Shown piece after piece: positions 16,316 through 24,669 of a stretch of DNA of 64,000 bases. A model generated the notes under the pieces. The model was not told the origin of the DNA. It searched no databases and saw only the letters and a program-made list of their open reading frames with translations. Source of the DNA: Chloroflexota bacterium (lineage in GTDB: Bacteria > Chloroflexota > Anaerolineae > Anaerolineales > Villigracilaceae); the NCBI GenBank assembly GCA_016234495.1, contig JACRBI010000007.1, positions 62,001 to 126,000 of the forward strand. The letters run 5' to 3'. Position 1 is the first letter of the stretch, and every line of letters starts with the position of its first letter. The position numbers and the translations under genes were made by a program.

Positions 16316-17026
16316 ATGGGACTTGCAGATTTGCATTTACACACAATTTACAGTTACGACGGTACAGCGTCACTCGCTGCCGTCTTAAGCAGCGCAAAAA
16401 AAACGGGTCTGGATGTGATCGCGATCACCGACCATGATGAAGTTTCAGGAGCCGTCAAAGCCATGGAACTCGCATCAGCCTACGGCGTGGAGGTGATCCC
16501 CGGAAGCGAGATCACAACCGCTGACGGCGACCTGCTGGCGTTATTCATCACCGAAAAAGTGAAGGCTGGTCTGTCGCTGATTGAATCAGTTTTACGAGTT
16601 CGCGAACTCGGCGGCATTTGCATCGCTCCGCACCCGATGGCTGGCGGCATGGGAATGAAGAGCCTGAGTGCCGGAACAATTTTGAAGGCACTGCGCATTC
16701 CGCAAGTGGCTGAAACGCTAATTGGAATTGAAGTTTACAACGCCACCGCCCTTGACCGCATCAGCAATCATTACGCCCGCCTGCTCGCAAATGGTTTGGA
16801 TATTGCCCACGTGGGAAACAGCGATGCGCATGTCGTGGACGCGATCGGTCTGGGCGCAACTGAATTTGAAGGAAACACAGCGGCTGACTTTTTGATTGCT
16901 TTGAAAAACAAAAACACCAAGGTCCGCAAGCAGAAAGAATGGAGCGCATTTAGGATTGTGAGCAGCTGGGGAATGAGTTACATGGGCAGCGCGTTTGTCC
17001 GCTTAAGTGGTGTGGCTCGCGCATAA
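16316..17026 (+). CDS. PHP-domain metal-dependent phosphoesterase
   Basis: 236 aa. The PHP metal ligands are all visible: DLHLHT at residues 5-10, AITDHDE, a Glu in PGSEIT, IAPHP and GNSDAH. The family hydrolyses phosphoesters such as histidinol phosphate, nucleotides or pAp-like molecules. The start is set by AAGGAGAA (16304-16311); an upstream in-frame ATG at 16238 lies inside the Pho-box array and is rejected. With the boxes upstream and surE downstream, phosphate scavenging from a small ester is the likely role. Confidence 0.85.
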   Translation: MGLADLHLHTIYSYDGTASLAAVLSSAKKTGLDVIAITDHDEVSGAVKAMELASAYGVEVIPGSEITTADGDLLALFITEKVKAGLSLIESVLRVRELGGICIAPHPMAGGMGMKSLSAGTILKALRIPQVAETLIGIEVYNATALDRISNHYARLLANGLDIAHVGNSDAHVVDAIGLGATEFEGNTAADFLIALKNKNTKVRKQKEWSAFRIVSSWGMSYMGSAFVRLSGVARA

Positions 17027-17032
17027 TATTCC

Positions 17033-17099
17033 GTAGGGCGGGTTTTCAACCCGCCAAAATAGTTTTTTTAAATATCGTCAGGCTGAAAGCCTGATCTAC
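17033..17099. repeat. 67-bp double-hairpin repeat, copy A
   Basis: Begins GTAGGGCGGGTT and ends CTAC. It contains two perfect hairpins (GGCGGGTT/AACCCGCC and TCAGGCT/AGCCTGA) joined by an AT-rich spacer. Copy B at 18040-18106 has identical length and architecture on the other side of surE. Confidence 0.85.
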
Positions 17100-17126
17100 A
17101 AGATATAAAAGGAAAAAGTTAAAACA

Positions 17127-17951
17127 ATGAAAAATATTTTGGTAACAAACGATGATGGTGTGCTGGCGCCCGGGCTTCTGGCTCTGGCACAGGAAATGCG
17201 AACACTCGGCAAAGTGACCATCCTCGCGCCGGACCGCAACTGGTCTGGCGGCGGACACGTAAAAACCCTGGACCGCGCCCTGCGCCTGCGCGAATTCCAT
17301 CTTGAAGACGGCTCGCAGGCATTCGCAAGCGACGGCGCGCCTTCAGATTGTGTGGCTCTGGCAATGCTCGGTTATTTCAAAGAGAAATTTGATCTGGTAG
17401 TCTCCGGCATTAATGTCGGCGCAAACCTCGGGCATGATGTGACCTACTCCGGCACAGTCACCGCCGCGATGGAAGCCGTGATCGCAGGCGTTCCCGGAGT
17501 TGCAATTTCACTCGAAGTGCCGGAAGGGCACGTTGGCGCAATCGATTTTCAGCCCGCCGCACATGCCGCGGGCATCGCCGTCCGCAATGTGATCGCCAAC
17601 AGTCTGCCCGCAGACACCCTCTTGAATGTAAATGTCCCTTTCCTCAAATCCGAAGACATCCATGGCTTTCGCATCACCCGCCAGGGGCTGCGCGTGTATC
17701 ACAGCCGGCTGGATGAGCGCATCGATCCGCGCGGGCGCCCCTATTACTGGATCGGCGGTGACGCGCCGACGGGCGTATCAGAAGCAGGATCAGATGTCGG
17801 GGCGCTGGCTGCGGGCTTTGTCTCAGTCACGCCTCTGCAACTGGACCTGACAGCCTATCGCGCCATTTCAGATCTCAACACCTGGAACTGGCACTCCCAT
17901 CCTTTTGAATTGTCGTTGCTTACTAATTCTGTCGTGGCGGCAGAAAAATAA
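17127..17951 (+). CDS. surE: 5'/3'-nucleotidase SurE
   Basis: 274 aa. The N-terminal NILVTNDDGVLAPGL motif supplies the metal-binding Asp pair, ILAPDRNWSGGG is the SurE phosphate loop, and VVSGINVGANLGHDVTYSGTVTAAMEA is the diagnostic central block. SurE releases phosphate from nucleoside monophosphates and cleaves short polyphosphate in E. coli, which suits this phosphate island. AAGGAAAAAG precedes the ATG. It lies 100 nt after the PHP gene with a palindromic repeat between, so co-transcription is likely but not certain. Confidence 0.95.
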   Translation: MKNILVTNDDGVLAPGLLALAQEMRTLGKVTILAPDRNWSGGGHVKTLDRALRLREFHLEDGSQAFASDGAPSDCVALAMLGYFKEKFDLVVSGINVGANLGHDVTYSGTVTAAMEAVIAGVPGVAISLEVPEGHVGAIDFQPAAHAAGIAVRNVIANSLPADTLLNVNVPFLKSEDIHGFRITRQGLRVYHSRLDERIDPRGRPYYWIGGDAPTGVSEAGSDVGALAAGFVSVTPLQLDLTAYRAISDLNTWNWHSHPFELSLLTNSVVAAEK

Positions 17952-17997
17952 GCAGCGTTCATTCTTCTCCTCCTTAGCAGTCTCTGTTTTCAGAGAC

Positions 17998-18029
17998 ACT
18001 GCCCGTCAGAAATGTCGGGCAGTTTTTTT
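17998..18029 (+). terminator. Rho-independent terminator after surE
   Basis: 8-bp stem ACTGCCCG / CGGGCAGT with a 10-nt loop and a T7 run. Confidence 0.85.
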
Positions 18030-18039
18030 AATCGTATTT

Positions 18040-18106
18040 GTAGGGCGGGTTTGCAACCCGCCACATTGTTATTCTCAAAAAATGTCAGGCTGAAAGCCTG
18101 ACCTAC
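18040..18106. repeat. 67-bp double-hairpin repeat, copy B
   Basis: Same outer GTAG..CTAC ends and the same two hairpins as 17033-17099. The spacer between hairpins differs, while the stems are conserved. It ends 11 bp before the pstS Pho boxes. Confidence 0.85.
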
Positions 18107-18117
18107 CACCCCCACTC

Positions 18118-18156
18118 TTAACAAGATGTTAACCCATTCTTCCATTGCCCTTAAGA
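18118..18156 (+). promoter_or_regulatory. Four-hexamer Pho-box array upstream of pstS
   Basis: TTAACA-N5-TTAACC-N5-TTCCAT-N5-TTAAGA at 18118, 18129, 18140 and 18151, an exact 11-bp phase, 49 nt before the pstS ATG. This is the clearest array in the window. Confidence 0.75.
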
Positions 18157-18205
18157 GCGGCTGGTTATCATCCCAGCGTTGTATAAAACCTAAAGGAGAA
18201 AAGAA

Positions 18206-19270
18206 ATGTCCAAAACTGTTCGTTCATTATTGTTTGTAGTAGTGGCCATGAGCCTCTTGCTCGCCGCCTGCGGCGCCCCGGCTACTAAAGCCCCCACAGA
18301 GGCTCCTGCCGCAGCGACTGAAGCGCCCGTAGTTGCAGAACCAACCGTCGCCCCGATAGAAGACCCGATGGCGATGTACGCCCCTGACGCCGTTTCAGGC
18401 GATATCATCACCGCAGGTTCATCCACCGTCTTCCCGCTTTCAGAACGCATGGCCGAACTCTTCCAACAGGAAGGTTACACCGGCAACATCACTGTAGACA
18501 GCATCGGCACAGGCGCTGGTTTCGAACGCTTCTGCACCGCCGGCGAATCTGACATCTCAAACGCTTCGCGCGGAATCAAAGACAGCGAGAAGGAAGCCTG
18601 CGCCGCCATCAGCCGCGAGCCGATCGAGTTCCGCGTTGGCACCGATGCCCTCGCCGTGGTTATGAGCGCTGAAAATGATTTCGTGACCAACCTCACCAAA
18701 GACCAGCTTGCACAGATATTCTCCGGCGAAGTCACAACTTGGGATCAGGTTGACTCCGCCTTCCCCGCCGAAGCGATTTCCGTCTACAGCCCCGGCGCAG
18801 ACAGCGGCACCTTCGATTATTTCGTCGAAGCCATCCTCGGACCGCACTTCAAGAATGCTGAAGGCAAAGCCGACAACGCCAAGGGCGAAGAAGCCCTGCT
18901 CGCAGTGGCAGGCGCCCAGTTCTCTGAAGATGACAACGTCCTCGTTCAGGGCGTGGAAGGCTCCAAGTTCGCCATCGGCTACTTCGGTTATGCCTACTTC
19001 GCTGAAAACTCCAGCGCTTTGAAAGCCATTGCCGTTGAAGGCATTGAACCCACACAAGCGACAGTGGATGCCGGCGAATATCCGCTCGCCCGCCCGCTCT
19101 TCATCTACTCCGATGCGACCATCCTCGCTGAGAAGCCGCAAGTCGCCGCGTTCATTTACTTCTACCTGAGCAACGTCAACGATAACATCATCGATGTCGG
19201 TTACTTCCCCGCTCCCGCCGCCGACCTTCAGGCTTCAATGGATGCCTGGACATCCGCGACTGGCAAGTAA
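18206..19270 (+). CDS. pstS: Phosphate-binding lipoprotein PstS, copy 1
   Basis: 354 aa. Signal peptide with lipobox LLAAC (C21 region), then a Thr/Pro/Ala-rich linker typical of lipoproteins in cells with one membrane. The binding domain has the PstS phosphate-contact motifs GSSTVFPLSERMAE, SRGIKDSEK and PGADSGTFDYFVE. It captures phosphate outside the cell for the PstCAB importer. AAAGGAGAAAAG precedes the ATG. It lies directly under the four-hexamer Pho-box array and is followed by pstC, pstA, pstB, arsC and phoU. Confidence 0.95.
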   Translation: MSKTVRSLLFVVVAMSLLLAACGAPATKAPTEAPAAATEAPVVAEPTVAPIEDPMAMYAPDAVSGDIITAGSSTVFPLSERMAELFQQEGYTGNITVDSIGTGAGFERFCTAGESDISNASRGIKDSEKEACAAISREPIEFRVGTDALAVVMSAENDFVTNLTKDQLAQIFSGEVTTWDQVDSAFPAEAISVYSPGADSGTFDYFVEAILGPHFKNAEGKADNAKGEEALLAVAGAQFSEDDNVLVQGVEGSKFAIGYFGYAYFAENSSALKAIAVEGIEPTQATVDAGEYPLARPLFIYSDATILAEKPQVAAFIYFYLSNVNDNIIDVGYFPAPAADLQASMDAWTSATGK

Positions 19271-19290
19271 TAACGAACCTGAGGTACACC

Positions 19291-19319
19291 GGGCTGGTCT
19301 CTGAAAATGGGGCCAGCCC
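19291..19319 (+). promoter_or_regulatory. Hairpin between pstS and pstC
   Basis: 7-bp stem GGGCTGG / CCAGCCC without a T-run. Such a hairpin after a binding-protein gene usually protects its mRNA or partly stops transcription, so that more PstS than permease is made. Confidence 0.55.
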
Positions 19320-19351
19320 ATTTATGCTGTAAGAGGCAAAACAAAACGAAC

Positions 19352-20272
19352 ATGGAAAAAGAAAATTTCCGTCCGCTTGATTTAAGAAAGAAACTGCGCC
19401 CCGGCGAAAGCATCATACAAGCCCTGCTTTTCATCGCAGGGATTTTGTCCATATTCATCACAGTAGCCATCGTCTATGAACTGGGCAAGGAAGCCTGGCT
19501 TTTCTTCGGAAATCCTGATGTGACCTTCGCAAAATTTTTCGGCACAACCACCTGGCAGCCCGGCATTGGACGATTCGGGATATGGCCGCTGGTGACCTCG
19601 ACTCTCGTCACCAGCTTCATTGCGATCCTTGTCTCGCTTCCGCTCGGACTGGCGGCTGCCCTGTTTCTAAGTGAATACGCCTCCCCGAAAGCACGGTCAG
19701 CGTTAAAACCCATCCTCGAAATTCTCGCAGGCATCCCAACTGTCGTGTACGGATATTTTGCCCTGCTCTTTATGACTCCCCTTTTGCAAAAGATCTTCGG
19801 CGAAGGCGTGGAAGTGTACAACATGGCCTCCGCCGGCATCGTGATGGGCATCATGATCCTGCCGCTGATCTCATCCATGAGCGAAGATGCGCTGAGCGCG
19901 GTTCCGCGCGCACTGCGTGAAGGCGCATACGCCATGGGCGCGACAAAATTTGAAACCAGCCTGCAGGTTGTATTACCTGCCGCACTGTCGGGCATCGGCG
20001 CGGCAGTCATCATCGGCATCTCACGCGCTGTCGGCGAGACCATGATCGTAGCCGTCGCGGCGGGCGCAGGCCCAAACTTCACCTTCAATCCATTTCAAGC
20101 CGCAGAGACCATGACCGGGCACATTGCCCGCATCAGCGGCGGCGACTTGAGCTACAACACCATCGACTACACCAGTCTCTTCGCCATCGCGTTGATGCTG
20201 TTCCTTGTGACATTGGTATTGAATCTGGTCAGCCAGACGATCATCAATAAATTCCGCCAGAGGTATGAATGA
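19352..20272 (+). CDS. pstC: Phosphate ABC transporter permease PstC, copy 1
   Basis: 306 aa, about six membrane helices. The inner-membrane permease motif EGAYAMGATKFETSLQVVLPAALSG is the ATPase-coupling loop. An upstream GIPTVVYGYFAL matches the PstC/PstA core. Start at 19352 chosen because the protein then begins with a normal short basic N-terminus. It overlaps pstA by 4 bp (ATGA). Confidence 0.93.
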   Translation: MEKENFRPLDLRKKLRPGESIIQALLFIAGILSIFITVAIVYELGKEAWLFFGNPDVTFAKFFGTTTWQPGIGRFGIWPLVTSTLVTSFIAILVSLPLGLAAALFLSEYASPKARSALKPILEILAGIPTVVYGYFALLFMTPLLQKIFGEGVEVYNMASAGIVMGIMILPLISSMSEDALSAVPRALREGAYAMGATKFETSLQVVLPAALSGIGAAVIIGISRAVGETMIVAVAAGAGPNFTFNPFQAAETMTGHIARISGGDLSYNTIDYTSLFAIALMLFLVTLVLNLVSQTIINKFRQRYE

Positions 20273-21507
20273 ATCCAAGCCGTGACCATTACCCCAAAGG
20301 CGAAGAATTACAGCGCTCCCTCAGCGCCCGTTATCGTAATGCTTCCATCTGGCAAATATTATTCCTCTCCGCGCTGGTCATTGCCATCCTCAGTCTCGCC
20401 GCCCTGCTTTACAACGTTGTTGACGGCGCATTCGGTTACGTGGCATTCGAATACAAGAATGACCCATCCGAATTCACCGCAAAGCCATTGGATGACCTGA
20501 ATCAACAGGAACTACTGGACATTCTCACAGCCAATTTGTCTTCTGGCGCATTCAAAAAACTGGACAATGAAAAGGCGATGGAGAAACGCTCCAGGTCAGA
20601 CCTGCACACGCTGGTATTGGAACGTCTCATCCAAATTGACACAAAACAGACCTGGTCGATGACCGATTCGATATTTCGTTCAAGCGAAATAAAAGCTGAA
20701 GTTGCAGAAAAATATCCAGATGCAAAATTGGAATTCCGCTCGTGGCTGACGCCGGTATTCCTGACCACGCCCATGTCATCCAAGGCGGAGTTTGCCGGGG
20801 TGCGCACGGCCATCCTCGGCTCACTGTGGATGGTGGGAATTGCGATCCTGTTTGCCCTGCCCATCGGCACAGGCGCGGCAATCTACCTTCAGGAATACGC
20901 GAGTAAAAATCTCCTCAACCGCATTATTCAAACCAATATCAACAACCTCGCGGGCGTACCAAGTATCGTCTACGGCATGTTGGGGCTGGCGATCTTCGTC
21001 CGCGCGCTGGAGCCGCTTACAAGCGGAAGCATGTTCGGGGTCACGGATGCGAACGGGCGCACCATCCTCTCCGCCGGGCTGACGATGGGCACGCTCGTCC
21101 TGCCGCTGATCATCATCAACGCGCAGGAAGCCATCAAGGCTGTGCCTGATTCGCTGCGGCAGGCAGCTTTCGGCGTCGGCGCGACCCGCTGGCAAACCGT
21201 CTGGCATCACGTATTGCCCAACGCCCTGCCGGGGATTCTGACCGGCAGCATCCTCGCAGTCTCCCGCGCAATCGGTGAGACTGCGCCGCTGATCGTTGTG
21301 GGCGCATCCACCTTTATCAGCATTGACCCTGATGGACCGTTCTCAAAATTCACAGCGCTGCCGATTCAGATCTATCAATGGACAACACGCGCCCAATCTG
21401 AATTTCACGCCATCGCCGCAAGTGCAATCATCGTCCTGCTGGTGCTGTTGTTGTCGCTCAATGCCGCCGCCATCCTGTTACGAAACCGATTCCAGAAGAA
21501 ATATTAG
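20269..21507 (+). CDS. pstA: Phosphate ABC transporter permease PstA, long form, copy 1
   Basis: 412 aa, clearly longer than the usual 280-300 aa. After the first membrane helix (about residues 29-52) there is an extra charged segment of about 110 residues (about 58-165) before the normal five-helix core. The core shows GVPSIVYGMLGLAIF and the coupling loop RQAAFGVGATRWQTVWHHVLP. With TM1 in place, the insert should face outward, where it may touch PstS. Start codon overlaps the pstC stop. Confidence 0.9.
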   Translation: MNPSRDHYPKGEELQRSLSARYRNASIWQILFLSALVIAILSLAALLYNVVDGAFGYVAFEYKNDPSEFTAKPLDDLNQQELLDILTANLSSGAFKKLDNEKAMEKRSRSDLHTLVLERLIQIDTKQTWSMTDSIFRSSEIKAEVAEKYPDAKLEFRSWLTPVFLTTPMSSKAEFAGVRTAILGSLWMVGIAILFALPIGTGAAIYLQEYASKNLLNRIIQTNINNLAGVPSIVYGMLGLAIFVRALEPLTSGSMFGVTDANGRTILSAGLTMGTLVLPLIIINAQEAIKAVPDSLRQAAFGVGATRWQTVWHHVLPNALPGILTGSILAVSRAIGETAPLIVVGASTFISIDPDGPFSKFTALPIQIYQWTTRAQSEFHAIAASAIIVLLVLLLSLNAAAILLRNRFQKKY

Positions 21508-21512
21508 TTCTT

Positions 21513-21570
21513 GACGATAGACCACAGACGGTGGACGATGAAAATGGTCTACGGTCTGCCGTCCATCGTC
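21513..21570. repeat. Palindromic repeat (GACGATGGACGG type) between pstA and pstB
   Basis: 27-nt arms (21513-21539 and 21544-21570) are complementary at 20 positions. The motif GACGATAGACC also occurs in the ligA insert at 48370-48435, and GGACGATGGAC occurs at 37343-37391. Confidence 0.7.
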
Positions 21571-21586
21571 TGCAAAGGAAGTAAAC

Positions 21587-22372
21587 ATGCAAAACAACCA
21601 ACCAGAAATCGCAATCGAAACTAAGAATCTTTTCATCTTCTACGGCAGTTTCGCCGCAGTCAGCGAAGTGAACATGAAGATCGAAAAGCAAAAGATCACC
21701 GCCATCATTGGTCCTTCCGGGTGCGGCAAATCCACGCTGCTGCGCGCCTTCAATCGCATGAACGATTTCGTGCCCAGCAGCTACGTCACAGGCGAAATCC
21801 TTTTGCACGGACAAAACCTCTACGGCAAAGATATTGACCCGGTGGAAGTGCGGCGCAAGATCGGCATGGTCTTCCAGAAGCCGAATCCATTCCCCAAATC
21901 CATTTACGAGAACATCACCTGGGGTGCAAAGATCAATGGCTTCAAGGGAAACATGGATGAACTCGTGGAACAATCCCTGCGCGGCGCGGCGCTTTGGGAT
22001 GAAGTGAAGGACAAACTCAAGAAGAGCGCCTACGAACTCTCAGGCGGACAGCAGCAGCGCCTGTGCATTGCGCGCACCATCGCCATTCAGCCTGACATTA
22101 TTTTGATGGACGAACCCGCTTCCGCGCTTGACCCGATCTCCACGCTTCGCATCGAAGAATTGATGCAGGAACTCAAGCAAAACTATACCATCATCATCGT
22201 CACGCATAATATGCAGCAGGCCGCGCGCGTTTCAGACTACACAGCCATGATGATGCTGGAGAAGGACGGTTCGCGCTCCGGCACGGTGATCGAATTTTCG
22301 GAAACAAAACGGATTTTCACCAACCCCAAAGATAAACGCACCGAAGATTATGTGACGGGCAGGTTCGGGTAA
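21587..22372 (+). CDS. pstB: Phosphate ABC transporter ATPase PstB, copy 1
   Basis: 261 aa. Walker [10 protein letters not shown], signature LSGGQQQR, Walker B ILMDEP followed by ASALDP, and switch His in IVTHNMQQA are all intact. The [10 protein letters not shown]-terminus is typical of PstB. AAGGAAG precedes the ATG. Drives phosphate import through PstC/PstA. Confidence 0.96.
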   Translation: MQNNQPEIAIETKNLFIFYGSFAAVSEVNMKIEKQKITAIIGPSGCGKSTLLRAFNRMNDFVPSSYVTGEILLHGQNLYGKDIDPVEVRRKIGMVFQKPNPFPKSIYENITWGAKINGFKGNMDELVEQSLRGAALWDEVKDKLKKSAYELSGGQQQRLCIARTIAIQPDIILMDEPASALDPISTLRIEELMQELKQNYTIIIVTHNMQQAARVSDYTAMMMLEKDGSRSGTVIEFSETKRIFTNPKDKRTEDYVTGRFG

Positions 22373-22395
22373 GATCCGTCATATTGGAGAATATC

Positions 22396-22845
22396 ATGTC
22401 TAAACCCAAAGTTCTTTTTCTTTGCACGGGCAACTCGGCGCGCAGCCAGATGGCGGAAGGACTCCTGCGCGCGCTGGCCGGGGAGCAGTTCGAAGTTTTC
22501 AGCGCAGGCACAGAGCCAAAGGGCAGCATCCTGCCCGAGGTTAAGGAAGTGATGCGCGAGATCGGGATCGACATTTCGAGTCAGAGGTCAAAATCTGTCA
22601 TGGAATACATGGGCAGGGTCAACTTCGGATATGTCATCACTGTCTGCGCCGATGCCGAGGAGAATTGCCCCGCTGTATTTCTCAACATGGGGACGCATGA
22701 ACACTGGCCGTTTGATGACCCTGCAAAATTTGATGAAGAGCAGCGGATCGAATCCACCCGGCGCGTGCGCGACCAAATCGAGCAGCGTCTGCGCCTTTGG
22801 CTGACTCAACAAGGCACTCCCCCGCGTGAGTATCGTCAGATGTAA
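22396..22845 (+). CDS. arsC: Arsenate reductase, LMW-PTPase fold (thioredoxin-coupled ArsC type)
   Basis: 149 aa. Catalytic loop FLCTGNSARSQMAEG (first Cys near residue 11) and the redox pair in VCADAEENCP are those of ArsC enzymes that reduce arsenate with a Cys relay and thioredoxin. GGAGA precedes the ATG, 23 nt after pstB. Arsenate enters through Pst as a phosphate mimic, so placing the reductase in the pst operon makes sense. No ArsB/Acr3 exporter is present here. A protein tyrosine phosphatase role is the alternative. Confidence 0.85.
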   Translation: MSKPKVLFLCTGNSARSQMAEGLLRALAGEQFEVFSAGTEPKGSILPEVKEVMREIGIDISSQRSKSVMEYMGRVNFGYVITVCADAEENCPAVFLNMGTHEHWPFDDPAKFDEEQRIESTRRVRDQIEQRLRLWLTQQGTPPREYRQM

Positions 22846-22872
22846 TTGTCGGTAGTAAAATCATTGAATATT

Positions 22873-22987
22873 ATGTCGTTGCGAGGGCGTTAGCCCGAAG
22901 CAATCTCCTCGTTAATAATGGGATTGCTCACCGCACTGGCGCGCGGCGCAAGTGTCGTCGGAAAGAACGCCCTCCTCGCAATGACAT
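22873..22987. repeat. 115-bp palindromic repeat (ATGTC[A/G]TTGCGAG type)
   Basis: The ends ATGTCGTTGCGAG and CTCGCAATGACAT are inverted copies, and AGCAATCTC / GGGATTGCT form an inner pair. The right half contains the 32-bp unit shared with 5554-5588. Similar CATTGCGAG..GCAATC repeats are known between genes in many bacteria. An in-frame ATG at 22918 inside it is not a real gene start. Confidence 0.75.
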
Positions 22988-23001
22988 TTACAAGAGGTAT
23001 C

Positions 23002-23682
23002 ATGATAAGAAAAACTTTTGAACACGAAATACAACAGGTAAAGGATGAAGTGCTTCTGCTGGGCAGCATGGTGGAACATGCCATCATCACCTCGGTGGAA
23101 GTTTTGAAGAAACGCGATATCAAAGGCGCGGAAAAACTTATCGCCGACGATAAAGAGATCAATAAAAAACGGTTCGAGATCGAGAATCAATTAATGATCC
23201 TGATCGCCACTCAGCAGCCCATGGCGCACGACCTGCGCCTGCTGGCATCCACGATGGAGATCATCTCGGAGCTGGAGCGCATGGGTGATTATGCCAAAGG
23301 CATCGCGAACATCAACATCCGCATGGGCGAAGAGAAACTGCTTAAGCCGCTGATCGACATTCCGCGCATGGCACAGATCGGCGCGGACATGCTCCACCGC
23401 GCGTTGACCGCTTTCATAAAGGAAGATGTGGAAGCCTCAAAAGCAATCCCCGCCGAAGATGATGAAGTGGACGCGCTCTACAATCAGATCTACCGTGAGT
23501 TGATGATGATCATCATCCAGGACCCGAAATCGATTGAGCGCGCCAACTGGCTTTTATGGGTGGCGCACAATCTTGAGCGCGTCGCCGACCGCGTGACCAA
23601 TATCTGCGAACGCACGGTCTTCATTGCCACAGGCGAAATGGGCGAGATCAAATCCAGTGACGATGAATTTTGGAAGAAGTAA
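23002..23682 (+). CDS. phoU: PhoU phosphate-signalling protein, copy 2
   Basis: 226 aa, two PhoU repeats with LERMGDYAKGIA and LERVADRVTNIC. It differs clearly from copy 1 at 14047 but shares the three-helix bundle layout. The start at 23002 follows AGAGGT; the frame is open upstream only because it runs through the palindromic repeat. It closes the pstSCAB-arsC cluster and is the natural partner of this Pst set. Confidence 0.92.
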   Translation: MIRKTFEHEIQQVKDEVLLLGSMVEHAIITSVEVLKKRDIKGAEKLIADDKEINKKRFEIENQLMILIATQQPMAHDLRLLASTMEIISELERMGDYAKGIANINIRMGEEKLLKPLIDIPRMAQIGADMLHRALTAFIKEDVEASKAIPAEDDEVDALYNQIYRELMMIIIQDPKSIERANWLLWVAHNLERVADRVTNICERTVFIATGEMGEIKSSDDEFWKK

Positions 23683-23778
23683 GCGGCGGGTAAAAGTGAG
23701 AAGTAAAAGTGGATGCAAAAATCGCATCCACTTTTTGTTTCCATATTTACTATTCATCTAATCACTATTTCACTGGTC

Positions 23779-24537
23779 TTATCCCATTCTGCCTGTGATG
23801 TATGCCTCGGTCAATTCCTCTTTCGGCCTTGTGAACATTTGATTTGTGGGGGCAAATTCCACCAGTTCGCCCAGCCAGAACAAACCTGTGAAATCTGAAA
23901 CACGGGCAGCCTGCTGCATGTTATGTGTGACGATGACAATCGTGTAATCCTGTTTGAGTTCTGCGATCAACTCTTCCACGCGCAGGGTGGCGATGGGGTC
24001 GAGCGCAGAGGTGGATTCGTCCATGAGGATGACCTCCGGCTGGACAGCCACAACGCGCGCAATGCATAATCTTTGCTGCTGGCCGAGGGATAGCCCGAGC
24101 GCGTCAGATTTCAAATCGTCCTTGACTTCATCCCACAAGGCGGCGCGCTCCAAACTGCGCTGCACAACCTCATCGAGATTGACATCCATGCCCATCACAC
24201 GCGGACCGAAAGCCACGTTGTCATAAATGGTTTGCGGAAATGGATTCGGTTTCTGAAACACCATCCCCACCCGCTGACGCAGATTCACCACGTCCATTTT
24301 TTCGCCATAAATATCCTCACCTTTGAGCAATATCTTTCCTTCCACGCGCGTGCCGGTGATGGTATCGTTCATGCGATTCAAACAGCGCAGGAATGTGGAC
24401 TTGCCGCATCCTGACGGCCCGATCAACGCGGTCACTTTTTGCGGCTGGATTTCGAGGTTAATATTCGAAAGCGCTTTGGATTTACCGTAATAAAAATCAA
24501 GCTGTTCGACGGAAAAGGCGGGTTGGTCGGTGGTCAT
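23779..24537 (-). CDS. pstB: PstB-like ATPase, orphan copy 2 with altered signature
   Basis: 252 aa. Walker A (GPSGCGKST) and the switch His (IVTHNMQQA) are normal. The ABC signature reads LSLGQQQR instead of LSGGQQQR, and the residues after Walker B read [10 protein letters not shown] instead of MDEP. It stands alone, convergent with phoU copy 2 and divergent from pstS copy 2, with no permease of its own. It may serve either PstCA pair, possibly with changed ATPase kinetics. Confidence 0.9.
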   Translation of the reverse strand: MTTDQPAFSVEQLDFYYGKSKALSNINLEIQPQKVTALIGPSGCGKSTFLRCLNRMNDTITGTRVEGKILLKGEDIYGEKMDVVNLRQRVGMVFQKPNPFPQTIYDNVAFGPRVMGMDVNLDEVVQRSLERAALWDEVKDDLKSDALGLSLGQQQRLCIARVVAVQPEVILMDESTSALDPIATLRVEELIAELKQDYTIVIVTHNMQQAARVSDFTGLFWLGELVEFAPTNQMFTRPKEELTEAYITGRMG

Positions 24538-24543
24538 GGAGCG

Positions 24544-24572
24544 ATTGTATCAAAGAAAGGATGAAGGGTGAA
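24544..24572 (-). promoter_or_regulatory. Promoter of orphan pstB, probably leaderless
   Basis: On the minus strand: TTCACC (24572-24567), 17-nt spacer, TACAAT (24549-24544), then 6 nt to the ATG. No Shine-Dalgarno is possible in that gap. No TTAACA-type hexamers were found. Confidence 0.55.
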
Positions 24573-24632
24573 AGATAAAGGATGAATATTTCGTGTTCCG
24601 CTGTCCGCGTGTCTACCTGTTTCCTTGTCTAC

Positions 24633-24661
24633 TTGTTTACTTGTTCCCCTCCGACTATAAT
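24633..24661 (+). promoter_or_regulatory. Promoter of pstS copy 2
   Basis: TTGTTT (24633-24638), 17-nt spacer, perfect TATAAT (24656-24661), ATG 8 nt further. The -35 lies in a TTGTCTAC/TTGTTTAC short-period repeat. No Pho-box phase is apparent. Confidence 0.55.
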
Positions 24662-24669
24662 CCCGTTCA

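Noticed and set aside
22918-23001. An N-terminal extension of phoU copy 2
   Set aside because: The added codons read through a palindromic intergenic repeat; the ATG at 23002 with AGAGGT upstream gives the normal PhoU length.
24600-24655. Possible Pho boxes upstream of pstS copy 2 (TTGTCTAC/TTGTTTAC series)
   Set aside because: The period is about 8 bp and the hexamers do not match TTAACA; it looks like a simple short-period repeat that also supplies a -35 box.
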